Of a DNA stretch of 64,000 nucleotides, positions 26,437 to 35,388 are shown piece after piece (position 1 is the first letter of the stretch; each line of letters opens with the position of its first letter). The position numbers and the translations under genes are program-made. Under the pieces are notes generated by a model. The model was not told the DNA's origin and made no database searches. It saw only the letters and a program-made list of their open reading frames with translations. Source of the stretch: Streptomyces sp. WMMC500 (lineage in GTDB: Bacteria; Actinomycetota; Actinomycetes; Streptomycetales; Streptomycetaceae); contig NZ_CP114905.1 of the NCBI RefSeq assembly GCF_027497195.1, positions 7,017,001 to 7,081,000 on the forward strand, given 5' to 3'.

Positions 26437-27330
26437 TCACCCCCGCAGCGCCGCCCGCAGCGCGTCCTCGATCCCCGGGAACGCGAACGTGAACCCCGAG
26501 TCGAGCAGTCGGCGCGGCACCACCCGCTGGCTGCCGATCACGTCCTCCGCGAACCCGCCCAGCGCCAGCCGCAGCGCCGCGGCCGGCACCGGGAACGGCG
26601 TCGGCCGGTGCAGCACCCGCCCCATCGCGGCCGTCACCTCCCGGTTCGTCAGCGGCTCGGGACCGGTGAGGTTCACCGGCCCGGCGAGGGACTCCGTGTC
26701 GATGAGGTGCCGCAGCGCGGCGACGTGGTCGTGCAGCGAGATGAAGCTCCAGTACTGCCGCCCGTTGCCGAGCCGGCCGCCCAGCCCCGCCCGGAAGATC
26801 GGGAACAGCCGTCCCCATGCCCCGCCCTTGCGGGAGACCACCAGGCCCGTACGCGCGTGGACGGTACGGACCCCGGCCTCCTCCGCGGCGGCCGTCGCCC
26901 CCTCCCACTCCTGGCACAGGTCGGCGAGGAAGCCGCGTCCCGGCGGCGCGGTCTCGTCGGTGCGGCGGTCGCCGGTGTCGCCGTAGTAGCCGATCGCGCT
27001 GCCGCAGACGAGGACGGCCGGCGGCCGGTCGAGGGAGGCGACGGCGTCGGCGACGGCCGCGGTGCCGAGCACCCGGCTGTCGCGGAGCACCCGCTTGTAG
27101 CGCGCGGTCCAGCGCCGGTCGGCGATGCCGGCGCCGGCGAGGTGCACGACGGCGTCGCAGCCGCGGAGCCGCGCGGTGTCGACGTACCCCTTCTCCGGAT
27201 CCCACCGCGCCTCGTCCGGCGCGGTCGCCTCCCGCCGCACCAGCCGCAGGACGTCGTGCCGGTCGGTCCGCAGGGAGCCGACGAGGGCGGAGCCGATGAG
27301 TCCGGAAGAGCCGGAGACCGCGATACGCAT
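26437..27330 (-). CDS. TIGR01777-family NAD(P)-dependent epimerase (YfcH-like)
   Basis: A 297-residue extended SDR protein. Features are the N-terminal MRIAVSGSSGLIGSAL dinucleotide loop, HLAGAGIADRRWT, the SAIGYYGD stretch that replaces the usual YxxxK in this subfamily, RTGLVVSRKGGA, and the C-terminal DUF1731 region ending VPRRLLDSGFTFAFPGIEDALR. Substrate not established for the family. It lies on the same strand as the flavoprotein, 277 bp upstream of it, and is divergent from a GNAT gene. Confidence 0.93.
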   Translation of the reverse strand: MRIAVSGSSGLIGSALVGSLRTDRHDVLRLVRREATAPDEARWDPEKGYVDTARLRGCDAVVHLAGAGIADRRWTARYKRVLRDSRVLGTAAVADAVASLDRPPAVLVCGSAIGYYGDTGDRRTDETAPPGRGFLADLCQEWEGATAAAEEAGVRTVHARTGLVVSRKGGAWGRLFPIFRAGLGGRLGNGRQYWSFISLHDHVAALRHLIDTESLAGPVNLTGPEPLTNREVTAAMGRVLHRPTPFPVPAAALRLALGGFAEDVIGSQRVVPRRLLDSGFTFAFPGIEDALRAALRG

Positions 27331-27385
27331 GTGCCCATCCTGCCCTCATGTGCCTCCCGCCGGCAGCTCGTGCCACAGTGAGCGC

Positions 27386-27925
27386 ATGACTGACGCGCAC
27401 GGCGGCGGGGCGGTCGGCGGCGAGCTGTGCATACGCCCCGCGAGCGCCGCCGACGGGGATCGGCTCCGCGACCTCGACGTGGCCACCTGGTCGCATCTGC
27501 ACGCGGTGACCGCGCGGCCCAGCTCCGACGCCCCGTTCTTCGACGAGCGTCACCACCCCCGCGACTACCTCGTCGCCGAGCTGCCCGCGGCGGGCCCCGC
27601 GGGCCCCGCCCGCGTCGTCGGCTACATCTGCGTCGTCCCTCCGTCGTCGCTCGCGGTCAACGGGCACGTGCGCCAGATCCAGGGCCTCGTCGTCGCCCCC
27701 GAGGCCCGCGGGGCCGGCGTCGCGCGGGCGCTGCTGCGGGCGGGCGCGGAGCACGCCCGGGCGGCGGGGGCGCGGCGGCTGACGCTGCGCGTGCTCGGGC
27801 ACAACGCGCCGGCGCGGCGGCTGTACGAGTCGGAGGGGTTCGCGGTGGAGGGGGTGCTGCCGGAGGAGTTCCTGCTGGACGGCAGGTACGTGGACGACGT
27901 GCTGATGGGGCGCACACTCCTCTGA
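27386..27925 (+). CDS. GNAT family N-acetyltransferase
   Basis: A 179-residue acetyltransferase. The acetyl-CoA-binding motif A is GLVVAPEARGAGVARALLRAG and motif B is LRVLGHNAPARRLYESEGFAVEG, typical of GNAT enzymes acting on small molecules or protein N termini. The ATG at 27386 is chosen because the sequence upstream belongs to the shared divergent promoter region with the epimerase gene. No clear ribosome site is seen. Substrate unknown. Confidence 0.9.
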   Translation: MTDAHGGGAVGGELCIRPASAADGDRLRDLDVATWSHLHAVTARPSSDAPFFDERHHPRDYLVAELPAAGPAGPARVVGYICVVPPSSLAVNGHVRQIQGLVVAPEARGAGVARALLRAGAEHARAAGARRLTLRVLGHNAPARRLYESEGFAVEGVLPEEFLLDGRYVDDVLMGRTLL

Positions 27926-27971
27926 AGCGCGCGCCCCCGCCAAGCCCGCGCACGCCCCGGCCTCCGACGCC

Positions 27972-28496
27972 TCAGTCCTCCCGGTACAGCGCCCACAGCT
28001 TCGGGAACCGCCGCGCCAGCACGCGTTCGTCCTCGAAGTCGATCGGCTCCCCCAGCGGCTCCTCGGGCCCCTCCGGCAGCTCCAGCTCCGGCAGCTTCAG
28101 CCCCGTCAGCCGCTCGTACGCCTCGTCCGCGACGTACGCCAGGTCCTCGGCCTCCCCGTCCGTCTCCTCGTCGAAGTCCTCCAGCAGGTCCGCGAGGTCG
28201 TCCGGCTCGTGCAGCGCGCCCTCGAAGACCGTCCGGCCCTGCCCGACGAGCCAGCCGCGGAAGGAGTCGAAGGCGTCGTCGCTGACCCCGTCGAGCAGCA
28301 CCCACGCCGCGCCCCACAGGTCCATGCGGTACGCGCGGTTCATGCGCGACTCGACGTGGCAGGCGAAGTCGGTCACGGCGTCCGGGTCCAGACCGGTCAG
28401 CCGGTCGACGAGCAGGTCGGCCTGCTCCGCGGGGTCGCCTTCCGCGGCCTCGCGGGTGCTGTCGATCAGCTCCCAGAACTCCGACTCCTCCATCAC
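27972..28496 (-). CDS. DUF4240 domain protein
   Basis: A 174-residue, strongly acidic cytoplasmic protein. The N terminus EESEFWELIDSTREAAEGDPAEQADLLVDRL matches the DUF4240 pattern (FWxLID start, then helices), followed by AYRMDLWGAAWVLLDGVSDDAFDSFRGWLVGQG, the most conserved block. The last 60 residues are Glu/Pro-rich. Start is GTG 28496 or the adjoining ATG at 28493. Function unknown; convergent with the GNAT gene and divergent from an SDR gene. Confidence 0.9.
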   Translation of the reverse strand: MMEESEFWELIDSTREAAEGDPAEQADLLVDRLTGLDPDAVTDFACHVESRMNRAYRMDLWGAAWVLLDGVSDDAFDSFRGWLVGQGRTVFEGALHEPDDLADLLEDFDEETDGEAEDLAYVADEAYERLTGLKLPELELPEGPEEPLGEPIDFEDERVLARRFPKLWALYRED

Positions 28497-28624
28497 GGGT
28501 CCAGCATCTGCCCTACGCCGCGCGCGCGCACGCGGAGCGGCGGGATCGGAACTCCCGGATCCCCTTTCGCAACCCGCCGGAAAACCAGACAGAAGATGTC
28601 CGGTTTCGCTGTCACGGTGTGCGC

Positions 28625-29605
28625 ATGAGCGAAGAGCAGAACAGAAACAAGGTCGGAACCGCCGGAACCGCCGGAACCGCCGGGCCGCAGCCGCTGCGCG
28701 GAAAGGTCGCCCTGGTCGCGGGCGCCACGCGGGGCGCGGGCCGGGCCATCGCGGTGGGGCTGGGCGCCCTGGGGGCCACCGTGTACGCCACGGGCCGTAC
28801 GACCCGGGAGCACGTCAGCGAGGTCGGCCGCACCACCGAGACCATCGAGGAGACCGGGGAGCTGGTCACCGCGGCCGGCGGCGAGGGCGTCGCGGTCCGC
28901 GTCGACCACCTCGAACCCGATCAGGTACGGGACCTGATCGCCCGCGTCGAGCGCGACCACGGCCGGCTCGACGTCCTGGTGAACGACGTGTGGGGCGGGG
29001 AACACCTCGTCGAGTTCGGCAAGAAGATGTGGGAGATCGACCTCGACCGCGGCCTGCGCATGCTGGAACTCGGGGTCAAGACCCACATCGTCACCAGCCA
29101 CTGCGCGCTCCCGCTGCTGCTGCGCACCGGCGGCGGGCTGCTGGTCGAGATCACCGACGGCACGGCGGAGGCCAACAAGCCGTACCGCGAGATGTTCTTC
29201 TACGACCTGACCAAGAACGCCCCGATCCGGATGGCGTTCGGCCTCAGCCACGAGCTGAAGGACGCCGGCGCCACCGCCCTCTCCCTCACCCCGGGCTTCC
29301 TGCGCTCCGAGCAGATGCTCGACCACTTCGGGGTGACGGAGGAGAACTGGCGCGACGCGATCGCCAAGGAGCGGCACTTCGCGCTCTCCGAGACGCCCGC
29401 CCTCGTCGGCCGCGCGGTGGCGGCGCTGGCGGCCGACCCGGACAAGGCGCGGTGGAACGGCGCGTCGCTGTACAGCGGGCAGGTCGCCCAGGAGTACGGG
29501 TTCACGGACACCGACGGCACCGTGCCGGACAGTTGGCCGTACTTCCAGCGCGTCATGGCCGGCGAGGACCCCGGCGACCCGGAGAGCTACCGGCTCCGCC
29601 CGTAG
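28625..29605 (+). CDS. Short-chain dehydrogenase/reductase
   Basis: A 326-residue SDR oxidoreductase. The NAD(P) loop is ALVAGATRGAGRAIAVGLG, with the YATGRTTRE segment often linked to NADP. The catalytic Tyr/Lys pair is likely in EMFFYDLTKNAP (YxxxK replaced by Y-x-L-T-K), and GFLRSEQML follows, as in the large SDR subgroup of about 300 residues. Residues 10-18 are a GTA repeat from a 9-bp tandem repeat. The ATG at 28625 is used; a GTG six bases earlier is possible. The last 53 bases overlap the convergent WYL regulator gene. Confidence 0.88.
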   Translation: MSEEQNRNKVGTAGTAGTAGPQPLRGKVALVAGATRGAGRAIAVGLGALGATVYATGRTTREHVSEVGRTTETIEETGELVTAAGGEGVAVRVDHLEPDQVRDLIARVERDHGRLDVLVNDVWGGEHLVEFGKKMWEIDLDRGLRMLELGVKTHIVTSHCALPLLLRTGGGLLVEITDGTAEANKPYREMFFYDLTKNAPIRMAFGLSHELKDAGATALSLTPGFLRSEQMLDHFGVTEENWRDAIAKERHFALSETPALVGRAVAALAADPDKARWNGASLYSGQVAQEYGFTDTDGTVPDSWPYFQRVMAGEDPGDPESYRLRP

Positions 29606-30605
29606 GGCCCCGCCCGTACAGCTCCGCGCTGCGGGCCGCCGCCTCCGCGAACCGCGCGCGCAGTTCCGGCGGCCCGAGCAGCTCCGCGTCCGGGCCGAGG
29701 GCGAGGAGCTGGGTGTACGCGACGTCCGCGGACTCCACCCGCAGCCGGACGGCCGTCCAGCCCCGGTCGTCCGGCTCCCCGGCACCGGCCACGGCGTCCT
29801 CCGCGGCGAGCCGGTCCGTGACGTACGGCAGCCGCCGCAGGCCGCCGGGGGAGAGCCGCAGCGTCACCTCGTCCCGCAGGATCGACCGCGCGAACGCCTC
29901 GGCCCGCTCCGCCCAGAAGGCCGGCAGGTCGAAGTCCTCCGCCCGCTCGAAGCCGGCTTCGCCGGGCACGGGCCCGACCCGCTCGAAGCGCTCCACGCGG
30001 TAGACCCGGTACGCACCCCCCGCCCCCGGCAACCGCGCCACCAGGTACCAGACCCCCGCCTTCAGCACGAGCCCGTACGGCTCCACCTCCCGCTCCACCG
30101 CCGCCGCCCCCGGCTGCCGCCGGTACGTCACCGCCAGCGTCCGGTCCGTCCACACCGCCTCCGCGACCGCCGGCAGCAGCTCCGGCGCGTCCGGCTCCCG
30201 CCACCACCCCGGCGCGTCGAGGTGGAACCGCTGCGCCGCGCTGTCAGGGGCGCCGCGCAGCTCCGGCAGCAGCGCCGCCGACACCTTCAGCCGCGCCGCG
30301 GACGCCGCGTCCGCCAGCCCCATCTCCCGCAGCGCGCCCGGCACCCCGGACAGGAACAGCGCCTCCGCCTCGGTCCGCCCGAGCCCGGTGAGCCGGGTGC
30401 GGTAGCCGCCGACGAGCCGGTAGCCGCCGGTCCGCCCGCGGTCGGCGTAGACCGGCACGCCCGCCTCCGCGAGCGCCTGCACGTCGCGCGCGACGGTCCG
30501 CTCGGAGACCTCCAGCCGCTCCGCCAGCTCGGCGGCGGTCATCGCCGCGCGTGACTGGAGCAGCAGGACCAGGTGAATGAGGCGGGCGGCGCGCATGGTG
30601 GCCAT
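29553..30605 (-). CDS. WYL-domain transcriptional regulator with DeoR/HTH_11 N terminus
   Basis: A regulator of about 350 residues. The N-terminal winged HTH (RLIHLVLLLQSRAAMTAAELAERLEVSERTVARDVQALAEAGVPV) is followed by YADRGRTGGYRL. The WYL domain spans about 145-215 (VEPYGLVLKAGVWYLVARLPGAGGAYRVYRVERF), with the WCX extension at the C terminus. Several in-frame ATGs lie between 30608 and 30596 and the exact start is uncertain. A TTGGTG/TATCAA promoter 16 bases apart on the minus strand would give a very short leader. Divergent from an NSS transporter gene and overlapping the SDR gene at its 3' end. Confidence 0.9.
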   Translation of the reverse strand: MATMRAARLIHLVLLLQSRAAMTAAELAERLEVSERTVARDVQALAEAGVPVYADRGRTGGYRLVGGYRTRLTGLGRTEAEALFLSGVPGALREMGLADAASAARLKVSAALLPELRGAPDSAAQRFHLDAPGWWREPDAPELLPAVAEAVWTDRTLAVTYRRQPGAAAVEREVEPYGLVLKAGVWYLVARLPGAGGAYRVYRVERFERVGPVPGEAGFERAEDFDLPAFWAERAEAFARSILRDEVTLRLSPGGLRRLPYVTDRLAAEDAVAGAGEPDDRGWTAVRLRVESADVAYTQLLALGPDAELLGPPELRARFAEAAARSAELYGRGPTGGAGSSPGRRGPRRP

Positions 30606-30649
30606 CATGCAGCGCCTTGATAGCGTCCTTCGGTACTACACCAAGAACT

Positions 30650-30662
30650 AAGAGAGTCTCTT
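30650..30662. promoter_or_regulatory. Palindrome abutting the NSS transporter start codon
   Basis: AAGAGA-G-TCTCTT, a perfect 6+6 dyad ending directly before the ATG at 30663 and covering its ribosome site. Could be an operator; unproven. Confidence 0.35.
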
Positions 30663-32210
30663 ATGCCCAAAGAGCCTCGCGAGCGGTGGGGAAACCGGAC
30701 CGGCTTCCTCTTCGCCGCGATCGGATCCGCGGTCGGCCTCGGCAACATCTGGCGCTTCCCGTACATCGCGTACGACAACGGCGGCGGCGCCTTCCTCGTG
30801 CCGTATCTGCTCGCTCTGCTGACGGCCGGGCTGCCGCTGCTGATCATGGAATACGTCATCGGCCGGCGCTACCGCTCCTCGCCGCCCGGCGCCTACCGGC
30901 AACTGTCCCGGCCCGCCCAGGCCATCGGCTGGTGGCAGGTGGCGATCTGCTTCGTCATCGCCGCCTACTACGCCGTCATCCTGGCGTGGGCGGTGCGCTA
31001 CGTCGGCTTCTCGGTCAACGAGTCCTGGGGCGACGACCCGAACGCCTTCTTCGCCGAGGACTTCCTCAAGGCCGGCGAGCCGGGCACCTTCTCGGAGTTC
31101 GTCCCCGGCGTGATGTGGCCGCTGCTCGGCGTGTGGCTCGTCACCCTCGTCATCCTCTGGTTCGGCGTGCGGCGCGGCATCGAGTGGGCGAACCGGGTCT
31201 TCATCCCGGCGCTGCTGCTCTTCTTCGGCATCCTCGTGGTCCGCGCGGTCACGCTGGACGGAGCGGGCGAGGGCCTGGACGCGCTGTTCAAGCCGGACTG
31301 GGGGGCGCTGGGCGAGGGCAGCGTGTGGGTCGCCGCCTACGGGCAGATCTTCTTCTCGCTGTCCATCGGCTTCGGCATCATGATCACGTACGCCTCCTAC
31401 CTGGGCCGCAAGTCGGACCTGTCCGGCTCCGCGCTCGTCGCCGGCTTCGCCAACAGCTCGTTCGAGATCCTCGCGGGCATCGGCGTGTTCTCCGTCCTCG
31501 GCTTCATGGCCGCCCAGCAGGGCATCGGCGTCAACGAACTGGCGACCTCCGGTGTCGGGCTGGCGTTCGTGGCGTTCCCGGCGATCATCTCCAGCATGCC
31601 GGGGGGCGCGTTCTTCGGCGTGATGTTCTTCCTGTCGCTGGTGGTCGCCGGCCTCACCTCGCTGGTGAGCATCGTGCAGGTGCAGGTCGCGGCGGTCGAG
31701 GACCGTACGGGCCTGTCCCGCAGGGCGGCCGTCCTGCTGGTCGGCGGCGTGCTGACCGTGGTGTCGGTGGTGGCGTTCGCCAACGACGGCGGGCTCACGC
31801 TGCTCGACGCCTCGGACCACTTCATCAACCAGTACGGCATCGTGCTGGCCGCCCTGGTGTCGGTCGTCGTGGTGGCCTGGGTGCTGCGCCGGCTGCCGCT
31901 GCTGCAGCGGGACGCGAACGCGACCTCCGCCGTGCGGCTGGGCCGCTGGTGGCAGTTCTTCCTCGGCATCGTCACGCCGCTGGTGCTGGGCTGGATGATG
32001 GTGGACAGCCTGCGCACGGAGTTCGACGAGAACTACGAGGGCTACCCCACGTCGTTCCTCGGCTGGGCCGGCTGGGGCGTCGCCGGCGGCGTCCTGGTCG
32101 TCGCCGTGCTGCTCTCGCTGATCCCGTGGCGGCACCACGGGGACATCGGCGGCCGGGCGCCGGAGGCGGAGCCCGTGGAAGATTCCGAGCCGGCGAAGGG
32201 GGGCAACTGA
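30663..32210 (+). CDS. Sodium-dependent NSS/SNF-family transporter
   Basis: A 515-residue inner-membrane secondary transporter with about 12 predicted helices. The helix-1 signature WGNRTGFLFAAIGSAVGLGNIWRFPYIAYDNGGGAF is diagnostic of bacterial neurotransmitter:sodium symporters and contains Na+ and substrate ligands. A second signature, SLSIGFGIMITYASYL, lies in helix 6. Family members import amino acids. The following 35-residue gene encodes the small subunit typical of MetPS-like methionine/alanine importers, which favours such substrates here. The stop overlaps the next start by one base. Confidence 0.95.
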   Translation: MPKEPRERWGNRTGFLFAAIGSAVGLGNIWRFPYIAYDNGGGAFLVPYLLALLTAGLPLLIMEYVIGRRYRSSPPGAYRQLSRPAQAIGWWQVAICFVIAAYYAVILAWAVRYVGFSVNESWGDDPNAFFAEDFLKAGEPGTFSEFVPGVMWPLLGVWLVTLVILWFGVRRGIEWANRVFIPALLLFFGILVVRAVTLDGAGEGLDALFKPDWGALGEGSVWVAAYGQIFFSLSIGFGIMITYASYLGRKSDLSGSALVAGFANSSFEILAGIGVFSVLGFMAAQQGIGVNELATSGVGLAFVAFPAIISSMPGGAFFGVMFFLSLVVAGLTSLVSIVQVQVAAVEDRTGLSRRAAVLLVGGVLTVVSVVAFANDGGLTLLDASDHFINQYGIVLAALVSVVVVAWVLRRLPLLQRDANATSAVRLGRWWQFFLGIVTPLVLGWMMVDSLRTEFDENYEGYPTSFLGWAGWGVAGGVLVVAVLLSLIPWRHHGDIGGRAPEAEPVEDSEPAKGGN

Positions 32211-32317
32211 TGTCGGCGAGCGCCATCGTCATGATGATCGTCGCGATCGTGATCGTCTGGGGCGGCCTGATCGCGGCGCTGCTCAAGCTGCGCAGCTTCC
32301 CGGACCAGCCGGACTAG
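32210..32317 (+). CDS. MetS-like NSS transporter small subunit (35 aa)
   Basis: A tiny single-span membrane protein: MSASAIVMMIVAIVIVWGGL, then IAALLKLRSFPDQPD. Its size, single helix and position match the MetS small subunit required for full activity of MetP-type transporters in Corynebacterium. The ATG shares its A with the TGA of the transporter gene (TGATG), so translation is coupled. It is easily missed by gene callers. Confidence 0.87.
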   Translation: MSASAIVMMIVAIVIVWGGLIAALLKLRSFPDQPD

Positions 32318-32346
32318 ACCGCCCGGCGGTCCCGTCCGCCGGCCGT

Positions 32347-32385
32347 GTACGGGCCCGCCCGCGCCCCCCGCGGGCGGGCCCGTAC
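32347..32385. terminator. Strong bidirectional hairpin terminator
   Basis: Perfect 17-bp inverted repeat (GTACGGGCCCGCCCGCG and its complement) around a CCCCC loop, between the convergent transporter and aceE genes. A third related arm follows at about 32391-32407, allowing an alternative stem. Confidence 0.9.
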
Positions 32386-32428
32386 GCCGTGCGGGCGGGG
32401 CCCGTACGACGTTGCGGCTGCGGCGGGC

Positions 32429-35140
32429 TCAGGCGAGGCCGTACTTCGCCGCCGCCTCCGCGACCGTCTCCTTCTTCACCTCGCCGCGCCGCGCCAGCCG
32501 GTCCAGCACCGCCACCGCGACCGACTCCGCGTCGACCCCGAAGTGCCGGCGGGCCGCCTCGCGGGTGTCGGAGAGGCCGAAGCCGTCGGTGCCCAGCGAG
32601 GTGTACTCCTGCGGGACCCACTGCGCGATCTGGTCCGGCACCTGTCGCATCCAGTCGCTGACGGCGAGAACCGGGCCCGGTGCGCCTTCCAGAGCACGGG
32701 TGACGTAGGGGACCCGGTCCTCGCCGCGAAGCTGCGCCGCGTCACAGGACAGGGCGTCACGGCGCAGCTCGCTCCAGGAGGTGGCGGACCAGACGTCGGC
32801 CGCGACACCCCAGTCCTCGGCGAGCAGTCGCTGGGCGTCGAGCGCCCAGTGGATGGCGGTGCCGGAAGCCAGCACCTGGGCGCGCGGGGCGTCGGCGGCG
32901 GCCCCGGCGGGGAGTTCGGCGGTGCGGTAGCGGTAGAGGCCGCGGACGATGCCGTCCGCCACGCCCGCGGGCATGGGCGGCTGCACCTTCGGCTCGTTGT
33001 AGACGGTGAGGTAGTAGAAGACGTCCGGGTCCTCGCCGGGGGCGGCCTGCCCGTACATGCGGCGCAGCCCGTCCTTGACGATGACCGCCACCTCGTACGC
33101 GAACGCGGGGTCGTAGATCAGCGCCGCGGGGTTGGTGGCGGCCAGCAGCGGGGAGTGGCCGTCCGCGTGCTGCAGGCCCTCGCCGGTCATGGTGGTGCGC
33201 CCGGCGGTGGCGCCGACGACGAAGCCCCGTCCCAACTGGTCGGCGAGCGCCCAGAACTGGTCGCCGGTGCGCTGGAAGCCGAACATCGCGTAGAAGATGT
33301 AGAACGGGATCATCGGCTCGCCGTGCGTCGCGTACGACGTGGCCGCGGCCGTGAAGGACGCCAGCGAACCGGCCTCGGTGATGCCCTCGTTGAGGATCTG
33401 GCCGTCGGCCGCCTCCTTGTAGTACAGGAGCTGGTCGCGGTCGACCGGGTCGTAGTTCTGGCCGCGCGGGGAGTAGATCCCGGCGCTCGGGAAGAGGGAC
33501 TCCATCCCGAACGTACGGGCCTCGTCCGGCACCACCGGCACCCAGCGCCGGCCGGTCTCCTTGTCCCGCATGAGGTCCTTGACCAGGCGTACGAACGCCA
33601 TGGTCGTCGCGATCTCCTGGCTGCCAGAACCCTTTTCGAGCGCCTCGAACGGCTTGGCCGCGGGCTCCGGCAGCGCCACCGGCTGCACCCGCCGGGCCGG
33701 CGCGGGGCCGCCGAGCGCGGCGCGGCGCTCCTGGAGGTAGCGCACCTCGGGGGAGTCGGGGCCCGGGTGGGCGTACGGCACGAGGTCGCCGGTGAGCGCG
33801 CTGTCCGGGATGGGCAGCTCCAGCAGGTCCCGCATGTCGCGGAACTCCGCCATCGTGAGCTTCTTCATCTGGTGGTTGGCGTTGCGCGACTCGAAGCCCT
33901 TGCCGAGGCTGTAGCCCTTGACGGTCTGCGCCAGGATCACGGTCGGCGCGCCCTCGTGCGCGAGGGCGGCGCGGTACGCGGCGTAGACCTTGCGGGGCTC
34001 GTGGCCGCCGCGGGAGACGTGGAAGCACTCGAGGATCTTGTCGTCCGTGAGCAGCTTCGCCAGCTCGGCGAGCGCGGGCTCCGCGCCGAAGAAGTGCTCG
34101 CGTATGTACGCGACGTCGCGCGTGGCGTACGTCTGGAACTGCGCGTCAGGCACGGCTCGCAGCCGGCGGGCGAGCGCGCCGGTGGTGTCGAGCGCCAGCA
34201 GCTCGTCCCAGGCGGAGCCCCACAGCGACTTGACGACGTTCCAGCCGGCGCCGCGGAACTGCGCCTCCAGCTCCTGCACGACCTTGAAGTTGGCGCGTAC
34301 GGGCCCGTCGAGGCGCTGGAGGTTGCAGTTGATGACGAAGGTGAGGTTGTCGAGCTGCTCGCGGGCGGCGAGGGCGAGCGCGGCGGTCGACTCGGGCTCG
34401 TCCATCTCGCCGTCGCCGAGGAAGGCCCACACGTGGCCGGCGGAGGTGTCCTTGATGCCGCGGTGGGTCAGGTACCGGTTGAACCGGGCCTGGTAGATCG
34501 CGGAGATCGGGCCGAGGCCCATGGAGACGGTCGGGAACTCCCACAGCCACGGCAGCCGCCGCGGGTGCGGATACGAGGGCAGCCCCTCGACGGCACCGGG
34601 GGAGCCGGGGGCGGCGGCTCGGGGTGCTTCCTGGCGGAACCGGTCGAGGTGGGCCTCGGAGAGCCGGCCGTCGAGGAAGGCGCGGGCGTAGATGCCGGGG
34701 GAGGCGTGGCCCTGGAGGTAGAGCTGGTCACCGGAGCCGGGGGCGCGGGGGTCGTCCTTGCCGCGGAAGAAGTGGTTGAAGCCGGTCTCGTACAGCCAGG
34801 CCGCGGAGGCGAAGGTGGCGATGTGCCCCCCGAGCCCGTACCGCGACCCGCGGGTCACCATGGCGGCGGCGTTCCACCGGTTCCACGCGGCGATCCGCCG
34901 CTCCAGCCCGGGGTCCCCGGGCGGCTCGGGCTCCGCGGCGGTGGGGACGGTGTTGACGTACGGCGTCTCCAGCAGCGCGGGAACGTCCAGACCGGCGTCA
35001 CCGGCGTGCGCGACGGTGCTGCGGAGCAACTGCGCGGCCCGGTCGGGGCCGGCGTGCCGGGCCACCGCGTCCAGGGACTCGCGCCACTCGGCGGTCTCCT
35101 GGGGGTCGCGGTCCGGGAGCTGGTCGAGCTGACTCTGCAT
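32429..35140 (-). CDS. aceE: Pyruvate dehydrogenase E1, homodimeric type
   Basis: Decarboxylates pyruvate and passes the acetyl group to a lipoyl-E2. The 903-residue length and the colinear transketolase-like domains fit the AceE (alpha2) type. The TPP/Mg2+ motif is [12 protein letters not shown] with the distal [40 protein letters not shown] and [26 protein letters not shown] are characteristic. GAGGAGG precedes the ATG. A GATCGAT-rich palindrome lies 34-50 bases upstream, below a GntR-type regulator gene on the same strand. Partner proteins E2 (42505-44337) and E3 (44388-45776) are encoded in this window. Confidence 0.97.
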   Translation of the reverse strand: MQSQLDQLPDRDPQETAEWRESLDAVARHAGPDRAAQLLRSTVAHAGDAGLDVPALLETPYVNTVPTAAEPEPPGDPGLERRIAAWNRWNAAAMVTRGSRYGLGGHIATFASAAWLYETGFNHFFRGKDDPRAPGSGDQLYLQGHASPGIYARAFLDGRLSEAHLDRFRQEAPRAAAPGSPGAVEGLPSYPHPRRLPWLWEFPTVSMGLGPISAIYQARFNRYLTHRGIKDTSAGHVWAFLGDGEMDEPESTAALALAAREQLDNLTFVINCNLQRLDGPVRANFKVVQELEAQFRGAGWNVVKSLWGSAWDELLALDTTGALARRLRAVPDAQFQTYATRDVAYIREHFFGAEPALAELAKLLTDDKILECFHVSRGGHEPRKVYAAYRAALAHEGAPTVILAQTVKGYSLGKGFESRNANHQMKKLTMAEFRDMRDLLELPIPDSALTGDLVPYAHPGPDSPEVRYLQERRAALGGPAPARRVQPVALPEPAAKPFEALEKGSGSQEIATTMAFVRLVKDLMRDKETGRRWVPVVPDEARTFGMESLFPSAGIYSPRGQNYDPVDRDQLLYYKEAADGQILNEGITEAGSLASFTAAATSYATHGEPMIPFYIFYAMFGFQRTGDQFWALADQLGRGFVVGATAGRTTMTGEGLQHADGHSPLLAATNPAALIYDPAFAYEVAVIVKDGLRRMYGQAAPGEDPDVFYYLTVYNEPKVQPPMPAGVADGIVRGLYRYRTAELPAGAAADAPRAQVLASGTAIHWALDAQRLLAEDWGVAADVWSATSWSELRRDALSCDAAQLRGEDRVPYVTRALEGAPGPVLAVSDWMRQVPDQIAQWVPQEYTSLGTDGFGLSDTREAARRHFGVDAESVAVAVLDRLARRGEVKKETVAEAAAKYGLA

Positions 35141-35173
35141 GGCAACTACCTCCTCGACCGCATGCTAAATCTC

Positions 35174-35190
35174 CGATCGATGATCGATCA
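35174..35190. promoter_or_regulatory. Candidate operator upstream of aceE
   Basis: CGATCGATGATCGATCA contains the 10-bp perfect palindrome TGATCGATCA (35181-35190) and a direct GATCGAT repeat. It is 34 bases from the aceE start. The GntR regulator gene just upstream is the natural candidate to bind it. Confidence 0.45.
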
Positions 35191-35347
35191 AAGCTTCCCG
35201 GGCAAAATCAGCCCGGACGCCGAAAGTAGGCATGCCGTGCCACCTCCCCCTGCACGGAGTGCCTGCCGCAGGCCCGTCAGGACGACCCGGGGCCGGGGTG
35301 GGGGCGCCGGGGTGGCGACCCCCGGGTACCGGGGTGGTGCTCGGGGG

Positions 35348-35388
35348 CCGGGGCCTAGCCCCGGTGGGGGGCGGGGGCGACGCCCCCG
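35348..35388 (-). terminator. Two stacked hairpins after the GntR gene
   Basis: CCGGGGC-CTA-GCCCCGG (35348-35364) and CGGGGGCG-A-CGCCCCCG (35372-35388). The second begins at the base after the regulator stop codon. They probably insulate aceE from the regulator transcript. Confidence 0.6.

Noticed and set aside
35261..35347. G-quadruplex-rich stretch upstream of aceE as a regulatory element
   Set aside because: G-runs are frequent throughout this genome segment, and the hairpins beside the GntR stop explain this part better.
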